Shown one piece after another: positions 63,597 through 64,000 of a stretch of DNA of 64,000 nucleotides. Both the position numbers and the translations under genes were made by a program. The DNA comes from an uncultured Bacillota bacterium. GTDB lineage: Bacteria > Bacillota > Clostridia > Lachnospirales > CAG-274. Numbering within the stretch: the stretch's first letter is position 1; every line of letters begins with the position of its first letter. The notes below the pieces were generated by a model, which made no database searches, was not told the origin of the DNA, and was given only the letters and a program-made list of their open reading frames with translations. The stretch is taken from positions 35,314 to 99,313 of the forward strand of contig CATZZP010000006.1 in NCBI GenBank assembly GCA_958426775.1, in the 5' to 3' direction.

Positions 63597-63970
63597 TTAT
63601 GCAAATACTACGTTTGCGTTGACAATCTCAGTTGCTCGATTACGGATATTATTCATACGACCAACCCACTCTATTTCATTTTCAGCTTTGAGTTTTTCCG
63701 TTACTCCCTCTTTTTCGGCAAGCTGTTTTACCACCCGAAAAAGCATATCATCTGCTTGCTTGTTAAGCTCGGCTAGGTAGCTATTCAGCTTTCCTCTTGT
63801 TAAAAGATTTGTGTAAAGTACCTTACGGTTGCGTTTGAGGTAGCGTATGTGTCGCTGTTCCCATACGCCTATAGGTTTTGTTTCTTAAGATAGTAAAATA
63901 CAGAGGAATAATAATCGCCCTGTTTTTTGTACCCAAGACCGTTCTTTTCATCGTTAAATTTGTTTTTCAT
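63597..63970 (-). pseudogene. frameshifted tnpV (Tn4451-type transposon protein)
   Basis: From ATG 63970 the frame reads MKNKFNDEKNGLGYKKQGDY then leaves the expected path and ends KKQNL with TAG. In another frame the reading continues GVWEQRHIRYLKRNRKVLYT, LLTRGKLNSYLAELNKQADD and WVGRMNNIRNRATEIVNANV to TAA at 63597, the C-terminal two thirds of TnpV. An indel near 63870-63900 and an in-frame TAA lie between. TnpV is encoded by Tn4451/4453 and related elements; its role in the transposon is unclear. The rest of the element would lie beyond the right edge. Confidence 0.8.
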
Positions 63971-64000
63971 ACAAGGATAAACTTAAATAACTATACAAAC

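Noticed and set aside
63573..63776. Plus-strand frame over the tnpV remnant
   Set aside because: It is antisense to the tnpV reading frame, which has clear homology.
1..64000. CRISPR arrays, tRNA or rRNA genes, prophage
   Set aside because: No regularly spaced repeats, no tRNA-like or rRNA-like stretches and no phage structural genes were seen while reading both strands.

Overview
The window looks like a chromosome segment of an anaerobic, spore-forming, Gram-positive member of the Clostridia. It is AT-rich with strong AGGAGG ribosome sites. It carries spoIVA, a stand-alone Spo0A DNA-binding domain, an S-layer (SLH) protein, and two secreted proteins ending in type I dockerins (a GH5 glycanase and a transglutaminase-like protein), which points to a fibre-degrading gut or rumen Firmicute with a cellulosome-like system. 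I cannot name the genus from sequence alone.

Layout: 1-271 is the start of a yjbQ-type gene (minus strand). 445-6789 is a gltBD operon (glutamate synthase) with a hairpin leader. 6797-8435 holds a LysE/GAP-like membrane protein behind a structured leader, a small XRE regulator with a palindromic operator, an ATG-less divergent small ORF and a small lipoprotein. 8464-13002 is an ABC exporter operon with an unusual anchored extracellular protein. 13095-16850 has spoIVA, a copper-amine-oxidase-N-like secreted protein and a CorC/HlyC transporter-like protein. 16931-22830 has an ABC-F ATPase and a MoxR-DUF58-transglutaminase operon. 23006-30411 has an SGNH-like anchored protein, a second ABC-F protein, homoserine dehydrogenase, the SLH protein and branched-chain aminotransferase. 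30508-35834 holds the Spo0A-C protein, dockerin-transglutaminase, cspA and a VanW pair. 35910-45934 is a five-gene operon: extracytoplasmic protein, ABC ATPase, ABC permease, coiled-coil protein and a 1441-residue triple von Willebrand A protein. 46125-60530 has addA, an SSB-like protein, a DUF6465-type protein, cardiolipin synthase, a HIT protein, a PcRGLX/YetA-like lyase, an FMN reductase, an unknown protein, glycosyltransferase, cysteine synthase and the GH5 enzyme.

60.6-64 kb is different: a truncated grpB-type gene, a decayed small membrane ORF, a TetR gene broken by one in-frame stop, a DHFR/RibD-C protein and a frameshifted tnpV of the Tn4451 type. It reads as a decaying mobile island whose edge carries a pair of 50-bp direct repeats.

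How the genes work together: nitrogen and amino acid supply (gltBD, hom, ilvE, cysK) is mixed with a heavy cell-envelope programme. The MoxR-DUF58-TGase operon and the BatA/VWA-ABC operon, parts of one MoxR/VWA theme, lie 13 kb apart. The 35.9-45.9 kb operon is the best candidate in the window for an undescribed system. The other signals I consider worth most attention are the Spo0A-C-only regulator, two unassigned structured leaders (gltB and the GAP-like gene), and an ~80-bp nested inverted repeat present twice as a gene-end element.
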